Source: an uncultured Ktedonobacteraceae bacterium
GTDB lineage: Bacteria; Chloroflexota; Ktedonobacteria; Ktedonobacterales; Ktedonobacteraceae
Direction of reading: 5' to 3'
NCBI GenBank assembly: GCA_955652655.1
Contig: CATPCK010000675.1
Location: 1 to 33,565, forward strand
Length of the DNA: 33,565 nucleotides
The notes under the pieces were generated by a model. That model was not told the origin of the DNA, made no database searches, and was given only the letters and a program-made list of their open reading frames with translations. Position numbers and translations under genes: made by a program. This document shows, one piece after another, positions 1 through 7,362 of this stretch (position 1 is its first letter; every line of letters begins with the position of its first letter).

Positions 1-104
1 CCATCACCGAAGAGAATCAGCACCATTGTGCCGAAGAATTCTCCAATCATTTCACCTAAAGTGCCCGAGAGTGCAGAAGGTCTGTCTACAGCTTGACTTG
101 CCAT
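1..104 (-). CDS. glpF: Glycerol uptake facilitator (aquaporin family), N-terminal part, cut by window edge
   Basis: Only the first 34 codons are in the window. The reverse strand starts with ATG at 104, preceded by GGAGTGAG about five bases upstream, and encodes MASQAVDRPS followed by a segment reading GEMIGEFFGTMVLILFGDG. The GE(F/M)xGTxxLxxFGDG pattern is the first transmembrane helix of MIP/aquaporin glycerol channels. These channels let glycerol diffuse across the inner membrane. The gene lies 188 bases downstream of glpK on the same strand, so uptake and phosphorylation are probably expressed together. The two NPA pore motifs would lie outside the window and cannot be checked. The family call is secure for so short a piece because of both motif and neighbour. 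Confidence 0.85.
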   Translation of the reverse strand, partial: MASQAVDRPSALSGTLGEMIGEFFGTMVLILFGD

Positions 105-206
105 GGATGCTCACTCCATTTCTGTAGTTGAAGGAACGGCGGCGAACACACCTGGTTGCCGCTCCAAATACGCCTATAAAGGGTATGCACTACAATTGTG
201 TATGTA

Positions 207-278
207 GGAGTGCAAAGCTCACTGCCCCCTTGTTCTTCCCTTCCTTCGTTTCGAGAGCAATGATGTTGATTGCACTCC
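207..278. repeat. Inverted repeat in the glpK-glpF gap
   Basis: GGAGTGCAA at 207-215 and its exact reverse complement at 270-278 flank 54 bases in the non-coding gap between glpK and glpF. In RNA this would make a 9-bp stem with a long loop. It could be an mRNA processing or stability element, or chance. No U tract follows, so it is not a convincing terminator. Confidence 0.3.
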
Positions 279-292
279 CACACCGATCAGTA

Positions 293-1786
293 TTACGCCT
301 GTTCCCAGTGCATTGAACGCTCGACGGCTCGCTTCCAATCAGCATAAAGCTTTTCTCGTTGATCGGCGCTCATTTTAGGCTCAAAGGTGCGATCAATGGC
401 CCAATGCTCAGCTACTTCTTCCTGGCTGCTCCAAAAGCCAGTTGCCAGGCCAGCAAGGTAGGCAGCTCCCAGGGCGGTCGTCTCAGCAACCTTTGGCCGC
501 TGCACCGGCACTCCCAGAATATCAGCCTGGGCTTGCATGAGCAAGTTATTGACTACTGCTCCACCATCGACGCGCAGAGTCGTCATATGAACGCCACTAT
601 CAGCAGTCATCGCCTCCTGCACATCGCGGGTCTGATAGCACATAGATTCAAGGGTAGCACGAGCAATATTGCCAGCAGTTGAACCTCGCGTCAGACCAAC
701 GATGGTGCCGCGAGCATAGGAATCCCAGTAGGGAGCGCCCAGGCCGACAAAGGCAGGTACGAAGTAGACGCCGCCGTTATCAGGAACCGAACTTGCCAAT
801 GTCTCAACTTCATTACTGTTTTTGATGACACCGAGGCTGTCACGCAACCACTGGACTGCCGCGCCAGTGATGAAGATACTGCCTTCCAGGCAATAGATGG
901 TTTGTCCACCTATACCCCAGCCGATGGTAGTAAGGAGACCATTTTGCGAGGGAACACCTCTGGTACCCGTGTTTATGAGCATAAAATTGCCCGTGCCGAA
1001 AGTGTTCTTAGACATACCTACTTCATAACATGCCTGTCCAAAAGTAGCAGCCTGCTGATCTCCCGCATCGCCTGCCATTTTAATGGCCCCGCCGAAAAAC
1101 TCGGGGTCAGTTTCTCCAAAGACACCGCTGGAAGGCATCACAGTCGGCAGCATAGATCGAGGCACACCTAATTCATTCAGGATAACGTCGTCCCATTTGC
1201 CTTCATAGATGTTGTACATGAGGGTGCGCGAGGCATTGGAGGGATCCGTTGCATGGACACGCCCTTTAGAGAGACGCCACATTAAAAAGGTGTCTACATT
1301 TCCGAAGAGCAATTCACCGCGATCTGCCTTCCCTCGTGCCCCAGAAACGTTGTCGAGGATCCACTTGACCTTGGTCCCTGAGAAATAGGCATCTGTCACC
1401 AGGCCAGTACGATTACGAATCTCCTTGTCGAATCCTTTTGCCTTCAAAGCATCGCAAATAGGAACTGTTAGACGACTCTGCCAGACAATGGCGTTGAATA
1501 CTGGTTTCCCCGTGGCTTTTTCCCAGACTATCGCCGTTTCACGTTGATTCGTGATGCCTATGGCAGCAATATCGGAGACCGAGGCTCCAGCTTTTTTCAT
1601 GGCCTCCTGAGCCACTGTGAGTTGGCTCGACCAGATCGCTTCTGGATCATGTTCGACCAACCCTGGAGATGGATAAATTTGTGGAAACTCTTGCTGTGCT
1701 GAACTCACAATCGCGCCATTATGATCGAAGACGATCGCGCGCGAACTGGTAGTGCCCTGATCAAGGGCAAGCACGTACTTCGCCAT
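293..1786 (-). CDS. glpK: Glycerol kinase
   Basis: The enzyme phosphorylates cytoplasmic glycerol with ATP to sn-glycerol 3-phosphate. The protein is 497 residues, close to the usual 500, with the FGGY-kinase signatures: N-terminal ALDQGTTSSRAIVFD, GITNQRET, NAIVWQSR (usually NAIVWQDR), GAPYWDSYARG, and the C-terminal VDGGAVVNNLLMQ ATP-binding segment. The start at 1786 is chosen because MAKYVLALDQGTTS matches the family N-terminus and GAAGG precedes it; the frame stays open 78 codons upstream but that part looks like untranslated leader. It is downstream of a GlpP-type regulator and upstream of glpF on the same strand. The 200-base gap in front of it has only a weak 5-bp hairpin followed by a U-rich stretch. 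The product feeds G3P to the PgsA and PlsY enzymes encoded nearby. Confidence 0.95.
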   Translation of the reverse strand: MAKYVLALDQGTTSSRAIVFDHNGAIVSSAQQEFPQIYPSPGLVEHDPEAIWSSQLTVAQEAMKKAGASVSDIAAIGITNQRETAIVWEKATGKPVFNAIVWQSRLTVPICDALKAKGFDKEIRNRTGLVTDAYFSGTKVKWILDNVSGARGKADRGELLFGNVDTFLMWRLSKGRVHATDPSNASRTLMYNIYEGKWDDVILNELGVPRSMLPTVMPSSGVFGETDPEFFGGAIKMAGDAGDQQAATFGQACYEVGMSKNTFGTGNFMLINTGTRGVPSQNGLLTTIGWGIGGQTIYCLEGSIFITGAAVQWLRDSLGVIKNSNEVETLASSVPDNGGVYFVPAFVGLGAPYWDSYARGTIVGLTRGSTAGNIARATLESMCYQTRDVQEAMTADSGVHMTTLRVDGGAVVNNLLMQAQADILGVPVQRPKVAETTALGAAYLAGLATGFWSSQEEVAEHWAIDRTFEPKMSADQREKLYADWKRAVERSMHWEQA

Positions 1787-1988
1787 GGTTAACCTTCTTT
1801 CTTTTGGGTACAATTCTCTGCGCCCATACAAAACGACAACGTATCGATTTGGCGTAGGCATCCATGCCTGGCTGGCAACGAAACAAAGAAAAATATCTCT
1901 ACACAGACATCGCTGGCTGTGAAAGGAGAAACAACACAGAAGGCTATTTGCTAGTAATCTTCTTCCACCTGCATACGCGCGTAACCTG

Positions 1989-2570
1989 TCATAACCAGAG
2001 TTCAGGCCGGCTAACTGCAACGCCTATCGCACCGGACTGCAGCACCGACTGTACCTGTTTAGGCGTATGGATCAGGCCAGAGGCAATAAAAGGTAATGGG
2101 AACAGTTCTTTATTTTGTGCAGTAATATAAGGAGTAACTAAACCGGGAGAAATATTGAGCGCATCGACGTAGTGGGTATCCACCGATTCTAAGGCCATCT
2201 CCAACCCTGTCGAGTCCACCGTAAAGATGCGCTGAATGGTCTCTAATCCGAAATCTCTGCCCAGTGACAGGATGCGAGGATGGTTAGAAATAATGCCGCT
2301 CACTTGCAAATATTCAGCGAGATAGCGCAAGCCGGCAGCATCAGCATGAATGCCATCAATATGATCAATATTGACATACACCGAGAGCGAGCGCTCATGG
2401 GCCTCGCTAAGCAATGTCGTGAAATCGAGTAGATTACAGTGTCTTAATAAGACGGAGTTGACATGTTTGGAGTCAAAAACCTGTGTGAATTGCACACGGC
2501 TTTCTACAATAGGTATGATCTTGCACTGCGACGTAATACTGAGCAGTGACCTCCTGGACTGGATAATCAT
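1989..2570 (-). CDS. glpP: GlpP-family regulator, divergent paralogue
   Basis: A 193-residue protein of the GlpP (glycerol-3-phosphate-responsive antiterminator) family, a TIM-barrel-like fold that in Bacillus binds leader mRNA when G3P is present. Visible family segments are VNIDHIDGI (about 66-74), IISNH (93-97), IQRIFTVDSTG (112-122), NISPGLV (139-145) and FIASGLIHT (161-169). Compared with the second copy at 2902-3483, several conserved positions differ: SR becomes NH, EILPG becomes NISPG, and AGGFIRT becomes ASGLIHT. Two arginines and a glycine expected near the phosphate site are therefore gone. The ATG at 2570 has AGAGG six bases upstream. An intrinsic terminator lies in its leader. 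It heads the glpP-glpK-glpF group, so a regulatory role is likely, but its ligand may not be G3P. Confidence 0.8.
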   Translation of the reverse strand: MIIQSRRSLLSITSQCKIIPIVESRVQFTQVFDSKHVNSVLLRHCNLLDFTTLLSEAHERSLSVYVNIDHIDGIHADAAGLRYLAEYLQVSGIISNHPRILSLGRDFGLETIQRIFTVDSTGLEMALESVDTHYVDALNISPGLVTPYITAQNKELFPLPFIASGLIHTPKQVQSVLQSGAIGVAVSRPELWL

Positions 2571-2593
2571 GCTGCACCTCTGGCTCTAGGAGT

Positions 2594-2642
2594 AAAAAAA
2601 CAACAAAGCCCTAAGCCTTATTAACAGGTCGGCTCAGGACTT
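2594..2642 (-). terminator. Intrinsic terminator in the leader of the glpP-glpK-glpF group (attenuator)
   Basis: Read on the minus strand, arms 2642-2631 and 2617-2606 form a continuous 12-bp stem including two G-U pairs, with a 13-base loop. A U-rich tract (2605-2594, ending in seven U) follows at once. It sits about 25 bases upstream of the glpP start codon at 2570, inside the leader and not after a gene. A terminator here makes sense as a regulated attenuator. GlpP proteins are known to act by antitermination at such leaders, so this is a candidate target of either GlpP copy. The stem and tract are seen in the sequence; the regulation is inferred. Confidence 0.7.
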
Positions 2643-2773
2643 ATCATTTCACTGTCCTTAAACGCCTATGCAGTTGTCCATACAGGTCTCTGGTAACTTT
2701 GCAGTGCTTTCCTCTCTCACAGGATACATAGTTCACGAGTCACACTGTAGATGTCTTACCAGGTACCGCAGCC

Positions 2774-2808
2774 GCTAACTATACATTAGTGTTGAGTTAG
2801 CATATAAT
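2774..2808 (+). promoter_or_regulatory. Candidate promoter and heptamer operator for glpP2-pgsA
   Basis: TATACA at 2780-2785 and a perfect TATAAT at 2803-2808 are separated by 17 bases, giving a plausible sigma-70 promoter reading toward the second glpP copy. It is overlapped by the inverted pair GCTAACT (2774-2780) and AGTTAGC (2795-2801). A third AGTTAGC stands at 2853-2859 in the leader. The arrangement suggests a repressor or activator site between the two divergent glpP genes. The protein that would bind is unknown. Confidence 0.45.
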
Positions 2809-2901
2809 GATAATACTCGACTGAATGGCTACTTGTCAAGTACCGTCAGCTTAGTTAGCGTTACCCAGGTGGCATGGAGCTTATCCTCCCAGTGGAAGAA
2901 A

Positions 2902-3483
2902 ATGATCAAACAAGAGTTTTTACGTTTAGCTCGCCAGTATCCAGTGGCAGCAGCAATAAAATCAGATGAAGATATGCAGGTTGCTTTAGAATCCGATGCG
3001 CTGCTGCTGTTTTTACTCAAAGGAGATGCCTTCCAGTTGGCCCCTTTCGTAACACATGCCCATCAACTCGGGAAAGGAGTCGTCGTACATATCGACCTGG
3101 TGAGCGGAGTAGGCAAAGATCGCGCTGGCATTCAATATCTACGCCAAATGGGAGTTGATGCGATCATAACAAGCCGCTCTCAGCTCGTTTCAGCCGCGAG
3201 AGCAGAGGGATTGACCACGATCCAACGCCTCCTTTTGTTGGACGATTCAGCCCTGGATACCGGCGTAAGATCGATTGCACGTGCCGCTCCTGATATCGTA
3301 GAGATTCTCCCTGGTATTATCTTTCCAGAGATAGCCCAAACGCTACAACGATTGTTGTCCGGCCCTTTTATTGCTGGTGGTTTTATTCGTACAGCTGCTG
3401 ACGTAGCACGAGTTCTGGCCTCCGGATGTATTCTGAGTAGTAGTAGCACATACTCACTTTGGCATCGCAGATCAAAAGAATAA
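2902..3483 (+). CDS. glpP: GlpP-family G3P-responsive regulator, canonical paralogue
   Basis: A 193-residue GlpP-family protein, the same length as the divergently transcribed copy at 1989-2570. It keeps the family motifs well: VVHIDLVSGVGKDRAG (61-76), IITSR (88-92), IQRLLLLDDSAL (107-118), EILPGI (134-139) and FIAGGFIRT (156-164). Known family members bind glycerol 3-phosphate and prevent termination in glp leaders. The start is the ATG at 2902 with GGAAG just upstream; an earlier in-frame TTG at 2833 has no Shine-Dalgarno sequence. Only 14 bases separate its stop from pgsA, so the two are almost certainly co-transcribed. This places a G3P sensor in an operon with an enzyme that consumes G3P, rather than only with glycerol catabolism. 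Confidence 0.87.
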   Translation: MIKQEFLRLARQYPVAAAIKSDEDMQVALESDALLLFLLKGDAFQLAPFVTHAHQLGKGVVVHIDLVSGVGKDRAGIQYLRQMGVDAIITSRSQLVSAARAEGLTTIQRLLLLDDSALDTGVRSIARAAPDIVEILPGIIFPEIAQTLQRLLSGPFIAGGFIRTAADVARVLASGCILSSSSTYSLWHRRSKE

Positions 3484-3497
3484 GGAGAAATACTCGC

Positions 3498-4124
3498 ATG
3501 CAAAACGTTCCAAATATACTTAGTTTAAGCCGTATTTTGGCAACTATCGTAATATTCGTGCTGGTGTTGATAAATACTCCCTGGGCGTTTCTTGTCGCAA
3601 CAATACTCTTTATCCTTGGCTCAGGAACGGATTTTCTTGATGGCTATTTAGCGCGGCGCTACAAGTTGGTTTCACCGTTAGGTGTTTTCTTAGACCTGAC
3701 CGCTGATAAAATTTTTGTCGCGGCCGTTCTGATTGCCCTGATCCAGGTTGGTCTTGTGCCTGCATGGATCGTAGCCGTTATTATAGCTCGTGAGTTTCTC
3801 GTGACCGGTTTGCGTTCAATGGCATCTGCAAAAGGGAAAGTGATCCCAGCAGGCAAATGGGGCAAACAGAAAACACTGATAACCATGGTCGCTATGAGTG
3901 CCTTATTGCTGGCAAAAGGCCTGGGGGCGCATCAACTCTCTCTCTTCCCACCGATGTTAAACTTTAACAGCGCGACTGTGAATTTCCCTGAAATCTTGCT
4001 GCTACTTGCCGATGCTGGCCTGGTTCTTGCGGCACTATGGACGGTGCTTTCGGGAGCGGAATATATGATTAGTGCCCTGCCCCTTTTCCAAAAGGAACGG
4101 GAGGCCAATCCGTTAAATGCGTAG
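3498..4124 (+). CDS. pgsA: CDP-diacylglycerol--glycerol-3-phosphate 3-phosphatidyltransferase
   Basis: An integral membrane CDP-alcohol phosphatidyltransferase of 208 residues. It transfers the phosphatidyl group from CDP-diacylglycerol to glycerol 3-phosphate, the committed step to phosphatidylglycerol. The full family signature is present at residues 45-70: DFLDGYLAR, then G62, D66 and D70 at the expected spacing; these aspartates bind the divalent metals. Hydrophobic segments occur at about 13-42, 73-93, 120-140 and 160-190. The ATG at 3498 has AGGAG about ten bases upstream and follows the glpP2 stop by 14 bases. The gene converges on plsY, whose stop lies 14 bases away, with no obvious terminator between. 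Head-group specificity for G3P rather than inositol or serine is inferred from family resemblance and neighbours. Confidence 0.9.
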   Translation: MQNVPNILSLSRILATIVIFVLVLINTPWAFLVATILFILGSGTDFLDGYLARRYKLVSPLGVFLDLTADKIFVAAVLIALIQVGLVPAWIVAVIIAREFLVTGLRSMASAKGKVIPAGKWGKQKTLITMVAMSALLLAKGLGAHQLSLFPPMLNFNSATVNFPEILLLLADAGLVLAALWTVLSGAEYMISALPLFQKEREANPLNA

Positions 4125-4138
4125 CGATGATACAGCTA

Positions 4139-4852
4139 TTATGCCTGTATATTCGAAGAAGGGTTAGCGGGAGAAGAGGCAGGTTTCTCTTCGACCTGCA
4201 CCTTCTGTCCAATCTTCCGTTCAGTTCCTGAAAGCAAGCGACCAATGTTATCATAATGAAAAATAATCACCAATGCCGGGGCAATTACCAAAAAGAGTAA
4301 ATCCGGGAAAGTTACGTGTATAAAAAACGATGGGACGGCCAGGTCTACGAAGAAAAAGATCAGACCGGAGACAAGGGCAGCAAGGCTTCCAAGCACAGAA
4401 CCCAGAGAGACGTAGCGCGTGGTTGCGATAGTGACAAAAATAACAACCACAGAAATCAGGAAAATGAAGGGAGAAATAACTAGTAGCGCCCCTCCACCGG
4501 TGAGGACTCCACGACCGCCCTTGAAGCCAATAAAAATAGGGAAACAATGTCCCAGTAATGTTGCCACACCTGCTATGGCTGGTCCCCAACCACCAGCATT
4601 CAAGAATGGGACAAGCACAGCGAGTAACGTAGGTCCCACGCCTTTTGAAAGATCAAAAAGAAATACCACTGCCGCGGGTCCTCTGCCAAGCGTGCGTAGA
4701 ACATTCGTGGCACCTATTTTATGACTGCCATAGTCACGAATATCAAAATCTCGGCCACGGAGCAATTTCCCCATCCAATACCCGGCAGGAATTGAGCCCC
4801 ACAGGTAGGCGATGACCGCCACCAGGAAAAGCTGACCTAAAATAATAGGCAT
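4139..4852 (-). CDS. plsY: Acyl-phosphate--glycerol-3-phosphate acyltransferase
   Basis: PlsY moves an acyl chain from acyl phosphate to position 1 of glycerol 3-phosphate, the first step of phospholipid synthesis, within the membrane. The 237-residue protein has the three family motifs: GSIPAGYWMGK with DYGSHKIGATNVLR (about 19-53), DLSKG (67-71), and GHCFPIFIGFKGGRG (101-115). Two variations stand out: the usual GSGNxGATN reads GSHKIGATN, and GGKG reads GGRG. Several hydrophobic helices span the sequence. A charged, Pro/Ser-rich tail of about 30 residues extends past the usual end. The ATG at 4852 is preceded by AGGAGG at a six-base spacing; an upstream in-frame start is less likely. A TATAAT-like hexamer lies in the 97-base gap in front, without a good -35. 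Confidence 0.9.
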   Translation of the reverse strand: MPIILGQLFLVAVIAYLWGSIPAGYWMGKLLRGRDFDIRDYGSHKIGATNVLRTLGRGPAAVVFLFDLSKGVGPTLLAVLVPFLNAGGWGPAIAGVATLLGHCFPIFIGFKGGRGVLTGGGALLVISPFIFLISVVVIFVTIATTRYVSLGSVLGSLAALVSGLIFFFVDLAVPSFFIHVTFPDLLFLVIAPALVIIFHYDNIGRLLSGTERKIGQKVQVEEKPASSPANPSSNIQA

Positions 4853-4949
4853 GATAGCCTCCTCATATGTTGAAGCTTTGTTATGGTAAAACCGCTTTCC
4901 CACCTATTATAGTTAGATTTCAACCAAAAAGCTAGCACGAAAGGAGTAT

Positions 4950-5819
4950 TCACAAGAGCCAGTTTGTGCCACCACGCCAGATGATGTTGTCAATAAAATG
5001 TACTTTTCCAATGTGCGCGGCAATCATGAACATTGTTCCAGGTAGTATTGTATCCACAGCGCTCAAGGTATCTGAGTGACAAACTTTCACGTAATCCAGG
5101 TTTACCACAGGTTCAGTTACCACCAGGTCTATCATCGCTTTCTCAATTTCAGCGGGATTGCGCACATTCCCGTCAACAAGCGCCTTTCCTGCAAGCAGCG
5201 CACGATAAAGAACTCTCGCTGCCCGACGTTCAAGTTGCGTCAAAAAGTGGTTACGACTTCCCAGAGCCAGTCCGTCGCTCTCACGAACCGTTGGCAAAAT
5301 ACGGAGGCCCACATCTATGTTCAAATCACGGACAACCTGACGAACAATAGCTATCTGTTGGGCGTTTTTCTGTCCAAAGTAGGCTACGTCAGGTCGCACA
5401 AGTTGAAAGAGCTTGGTAATGATCGTGGCGACCCCACGAGCATATATCCAACTACCAGCACCTTTCGCTGACTGTACTGCCCATGGAGAGCTCGTGGGCA
5501 TCACAAAGGTAGAAAATCCAGCGGGATATATCTCCTCGGCACGCGGGACGAAGACAACATCGACGCTCGTGGTACTTAACAGTTGCAGGTCCCTTGACAG
5601 GTCGCGCGGATAGCGTATAAGGTCCTCGCTCTCTTCAAACTGTACAGGATTCACAAAAATACTGGCAACGCTGATTTCACATTCTTGATGCGCTGCTTGC
5701 ACAAGCGTTTTATGTCCTTGATGAAGAAATCCCATGGTAGGAACAAAACCGACCGATCCTCCTGCAAGCCACCCACGGGCTGTTTCAGTCATCTCGTCCA
5801 GGTTATGAATGATACGCAT
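4950..5819 (-). CDS. panC: Pantoate--beta-alanine ligase (pantothenate synthetase), variant motifs
   Basis: PanC joins pantoate and beta-alanine with ATP, via a pantoyl-adenylate, in pantothenate (vitamin B5 and coenzyme A) synthesis. The 289-residue length is normal. Key segments are FVPTMGFLHQGH (25-36, the HIGH-like nucleotide motif), IFVNPVQFE (54-62), YFGQKNAQQ (147-155) and GLALGSRN (183-190). Two places differ from the usual family sequence. The RPxHFxGV stretch near residues 122-130 reads GSWIYARGV, losing the conserved proline and histidine. The GEKD/GQKD aspartate is asparagine (K151-N152). The rest is well preserved and the frame is intact, so it is probably functional. GGAG precedes the ATG at 5819 by five bases. 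No panB or panD is in view. Confidence 0.88.
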   Translation of the reverse strand: MRIIHNLDEMTETARGWLAGGSVGFVPTMGFLHQGHKTLVQAAHQECEISVASIFVNPVQFEESEDLIRYPRDLSRDLQLLSTTSVDVVFVPRAEEIYPAGFSTFVMPTSSPWAVQSAKGAGSWIYARGVATIITKLFQLVRPDVAYFGQKNAQQIAIVRQVVRDLNIDVGLRILPTVRESDGLALGSRNHFLTQLERRAARVLYRALLAGKALVDGNVRNPAEIEKAMIDLVVTEPVVNLDYVKVCHSDTLSAVDTILPGTMFMIAAHIGKVHFIDNIIWRGGTNWLL

Positions 5820-6033
5820 ATTGCTCCAGGTAATACTGTTCTCGTCTATCTATAGATAAGGAAGAGAGTTTTCGAGGCCGCTGTTTCCGAGGTAGCCGGA
5901 AGCAGATTGCTTTACTTATCCCATTTCCAGGCACGTATACGATAAGACCCTAGTTTTGGTGTACCGTGTTTGCATAACGTATGGCATCCTCTTCAGTAAC
6001 CATGTTATACTACAACAGACGAGGAGGAAGAAA

Positions 6034-7302
6034 ATGCGTAAAATTGTACAGCGTCTGCGAAAGTTAGTCAAACTGATTGGCCTGGGTGCCATTGGCACAC
6101 TTATCGCCGCTTTCATTGTTTCATTACGCCACAGGATAGATACTCCCCAACCATTAGAAAGTATCCTTCCAGGAGAGGCCCACATTTATCGCTCACAGCA
6201 GGGTCATATATTTTATAAAACGCTTGGAGATGATAACGCGCCGCCATTAGTGCTTCTTCATGCCCCCGCGATTGGTGCATCAGCTTATGAGATGCGCAAA
6301 ATAATCGGAGCGTTAGCACAACAGTACCATGTGTATGCTCCTGATCTTCTTGGTTTTGGTTTATCAGATCACCCGAATATTGACTACTCGGCCGGAATAT
6401 ATATTGACTTCTGTCATGAATTTCTAACGAAGGTGGTACAACGACCGGCAACCATTCTCGCCTGCGGCTTAAGCTGCAACTATGCCGTGATCACAGCTAA
6501 ACGCTTTCCAGAGATCTGCGAGCAGTTGATCCTGATCTCACCATTGGCATTGTTTGCCGGTGAACAGGTTCGACAGCGATTACTGGCAGCGCTGTTAGCA
6601 TTGCCGATAGTAAGTTTTTTTCTTTACCCAATCATGGCAACGCGCCTGGTACTACGCTTTGCCTTATCCCGTAACGTGACTCCATCACAAGGCCAGGTTG
6701 TGGGAGCTGATGTTGACTATCTTTATGCCACCACACATCAATTTGGTGCTGAGCATGCCCCCATGGCACTGCTCACTGAGAAGCTATCAGTGGATGCCTC
6801 GCATGAGTTTGATACATTGGACCAACCCATGTTAGTTATCTGGGGAGCCAGGGCATTGCATAACGCCCGGTCTATCGCAGGCAAACATTCTCTACCTGAA
6901 CACGCGGAAATAGCCCTTATTCAGGACGCAGGCAAGTCTGTACATGAGGAATTTCCAGCAATGATCGTGGAAAATATACGCGAATGGAGTGAAGTAGGGA
7001 AGATCAAAGAGGAGAAAACAGCGCCTGATAGCACCGGTGTAGTTGCCAAAAAACCTATGACGGCAACACAAGAGGATGTGGCGGTTAAGAAAAGCGAAGT
7101 TGCAGCCCAATCCCAGCAGCTCAATACAGGTAAAACGCAGCTTTCTGCGGAAGTTGTTGGCGTAGAGACCTACTGTGTCAAATGTAAAAAGAAGACTTTG
7201 ATGCAGAATGTTGAAGCAGTAACGACGAAGAACGGAGTGCCAGCCCTGAAGGGCACCTGTTCGATTTGCGGCACCAGGCAGTTTCGCATGGGTCGCATTT
7301 GA
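6034..7302 (+). CDS. Membrane-anchored alpha/beta-hydrolase-fold protein with C-terminal zinc ribbon (DUF5679-like)
   Basis: A 422-residue protein in three parts. Residues 1-30 give a basic start and one transmembrane helix. Residues 50-320 form an alpha/beta-hydrolase fold: LVLLHAPAIGAS (72-83), YAPDLLGFGLSDHP (101-114), and the nucleophile elbow CGLSCN (144-149) with Ser147. Residues 320-370 are a charged linker. Residues 378-422 hold YCVKCKKK and CSICGTRQFRMG, with Cys 381, 384, 409 and 412 placed as a zinc ribbon resembling DUF5679. The acid expected after IWG (269-271) is not seen (ARALHNA), and the usual GH near the end is GK (300-301), with a His at 304 instead. Catalysis is therefore uncertain; members of this subfamily recalled from Chloroflexota share this pattern. 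ATG 6034 has a strong AGGAGGAAG in front. Confidence 0.75.
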   Translation: MRKIVQRLRKLVKLIGLGAIGTLIAAFIVSLRHRIDTPQPLESILPGEAHIYRSQQGHIFYKTLGDDNAPPLVLLHAPAIGASAYEMRKIIGALAQQYHVYAPDLLGFGLSDHPNIDYSAGIYIDFCHEFLTKVVQRPATILACGLSCNYAVITAKRFPEICEQLILISPLALFAGEQVRQRLLAALLALPIVSFFLYPIMATRLVLRFALSRNVTPSQGQVVGADVDYLYATTHQFGAEHAPMALLTEKLSVDASHEFDTLDQPMLVIWGARALHNARSIAGKHSLPEHAEIALIQDAGKSVHEEFPAMIVENIREWSEVGKIKEEKTAPDSTGVVAKKPMTATQEDVAVKKSEVAAQSQQLNTGKTQLSAEVVGVETYCVKCKKKTLMQNVEAVTTKNGVPALKGTCSICGTRQFRMGRI

Positions 7303-7327
7303 ATACTTTTTTTGCGAGCTTTTTCAC

Positions 7328-7356
7328 TTGACGCGCGGCCCTTTGCACCGTATAAT
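7328..7356 (+). promoter_or_regulatory. Consensus sigma-70 promoter for greA
   Basis: TTGACG at 7328-7333 and a perfect TATAAT at 7351-7356 are separated by exactly 17 bases. Initiation would fall near 7363, giving a leader of about 285 bases before greA. Confidence 0.8.
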
Positions 7357-7362
7357 TCTTTG

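Noticed and set aside
293..2020. A longer glycerol kinase start at 2020
   Set aside because: The added 78 residues do not resemble the family and have no ribosome site. The family N-terminus starts at 1786.
2833..2901. TTG start 23 codons before glpP2
   Set aside because: There is no Shine-Dalgarno sequence, and the ATG at 2902 gives the same length as the paralogue.
5033..5471. Opposite-strand frames over panC
   Set aside because: No recognisable protein; panC on the other strand accounts for the open frames.
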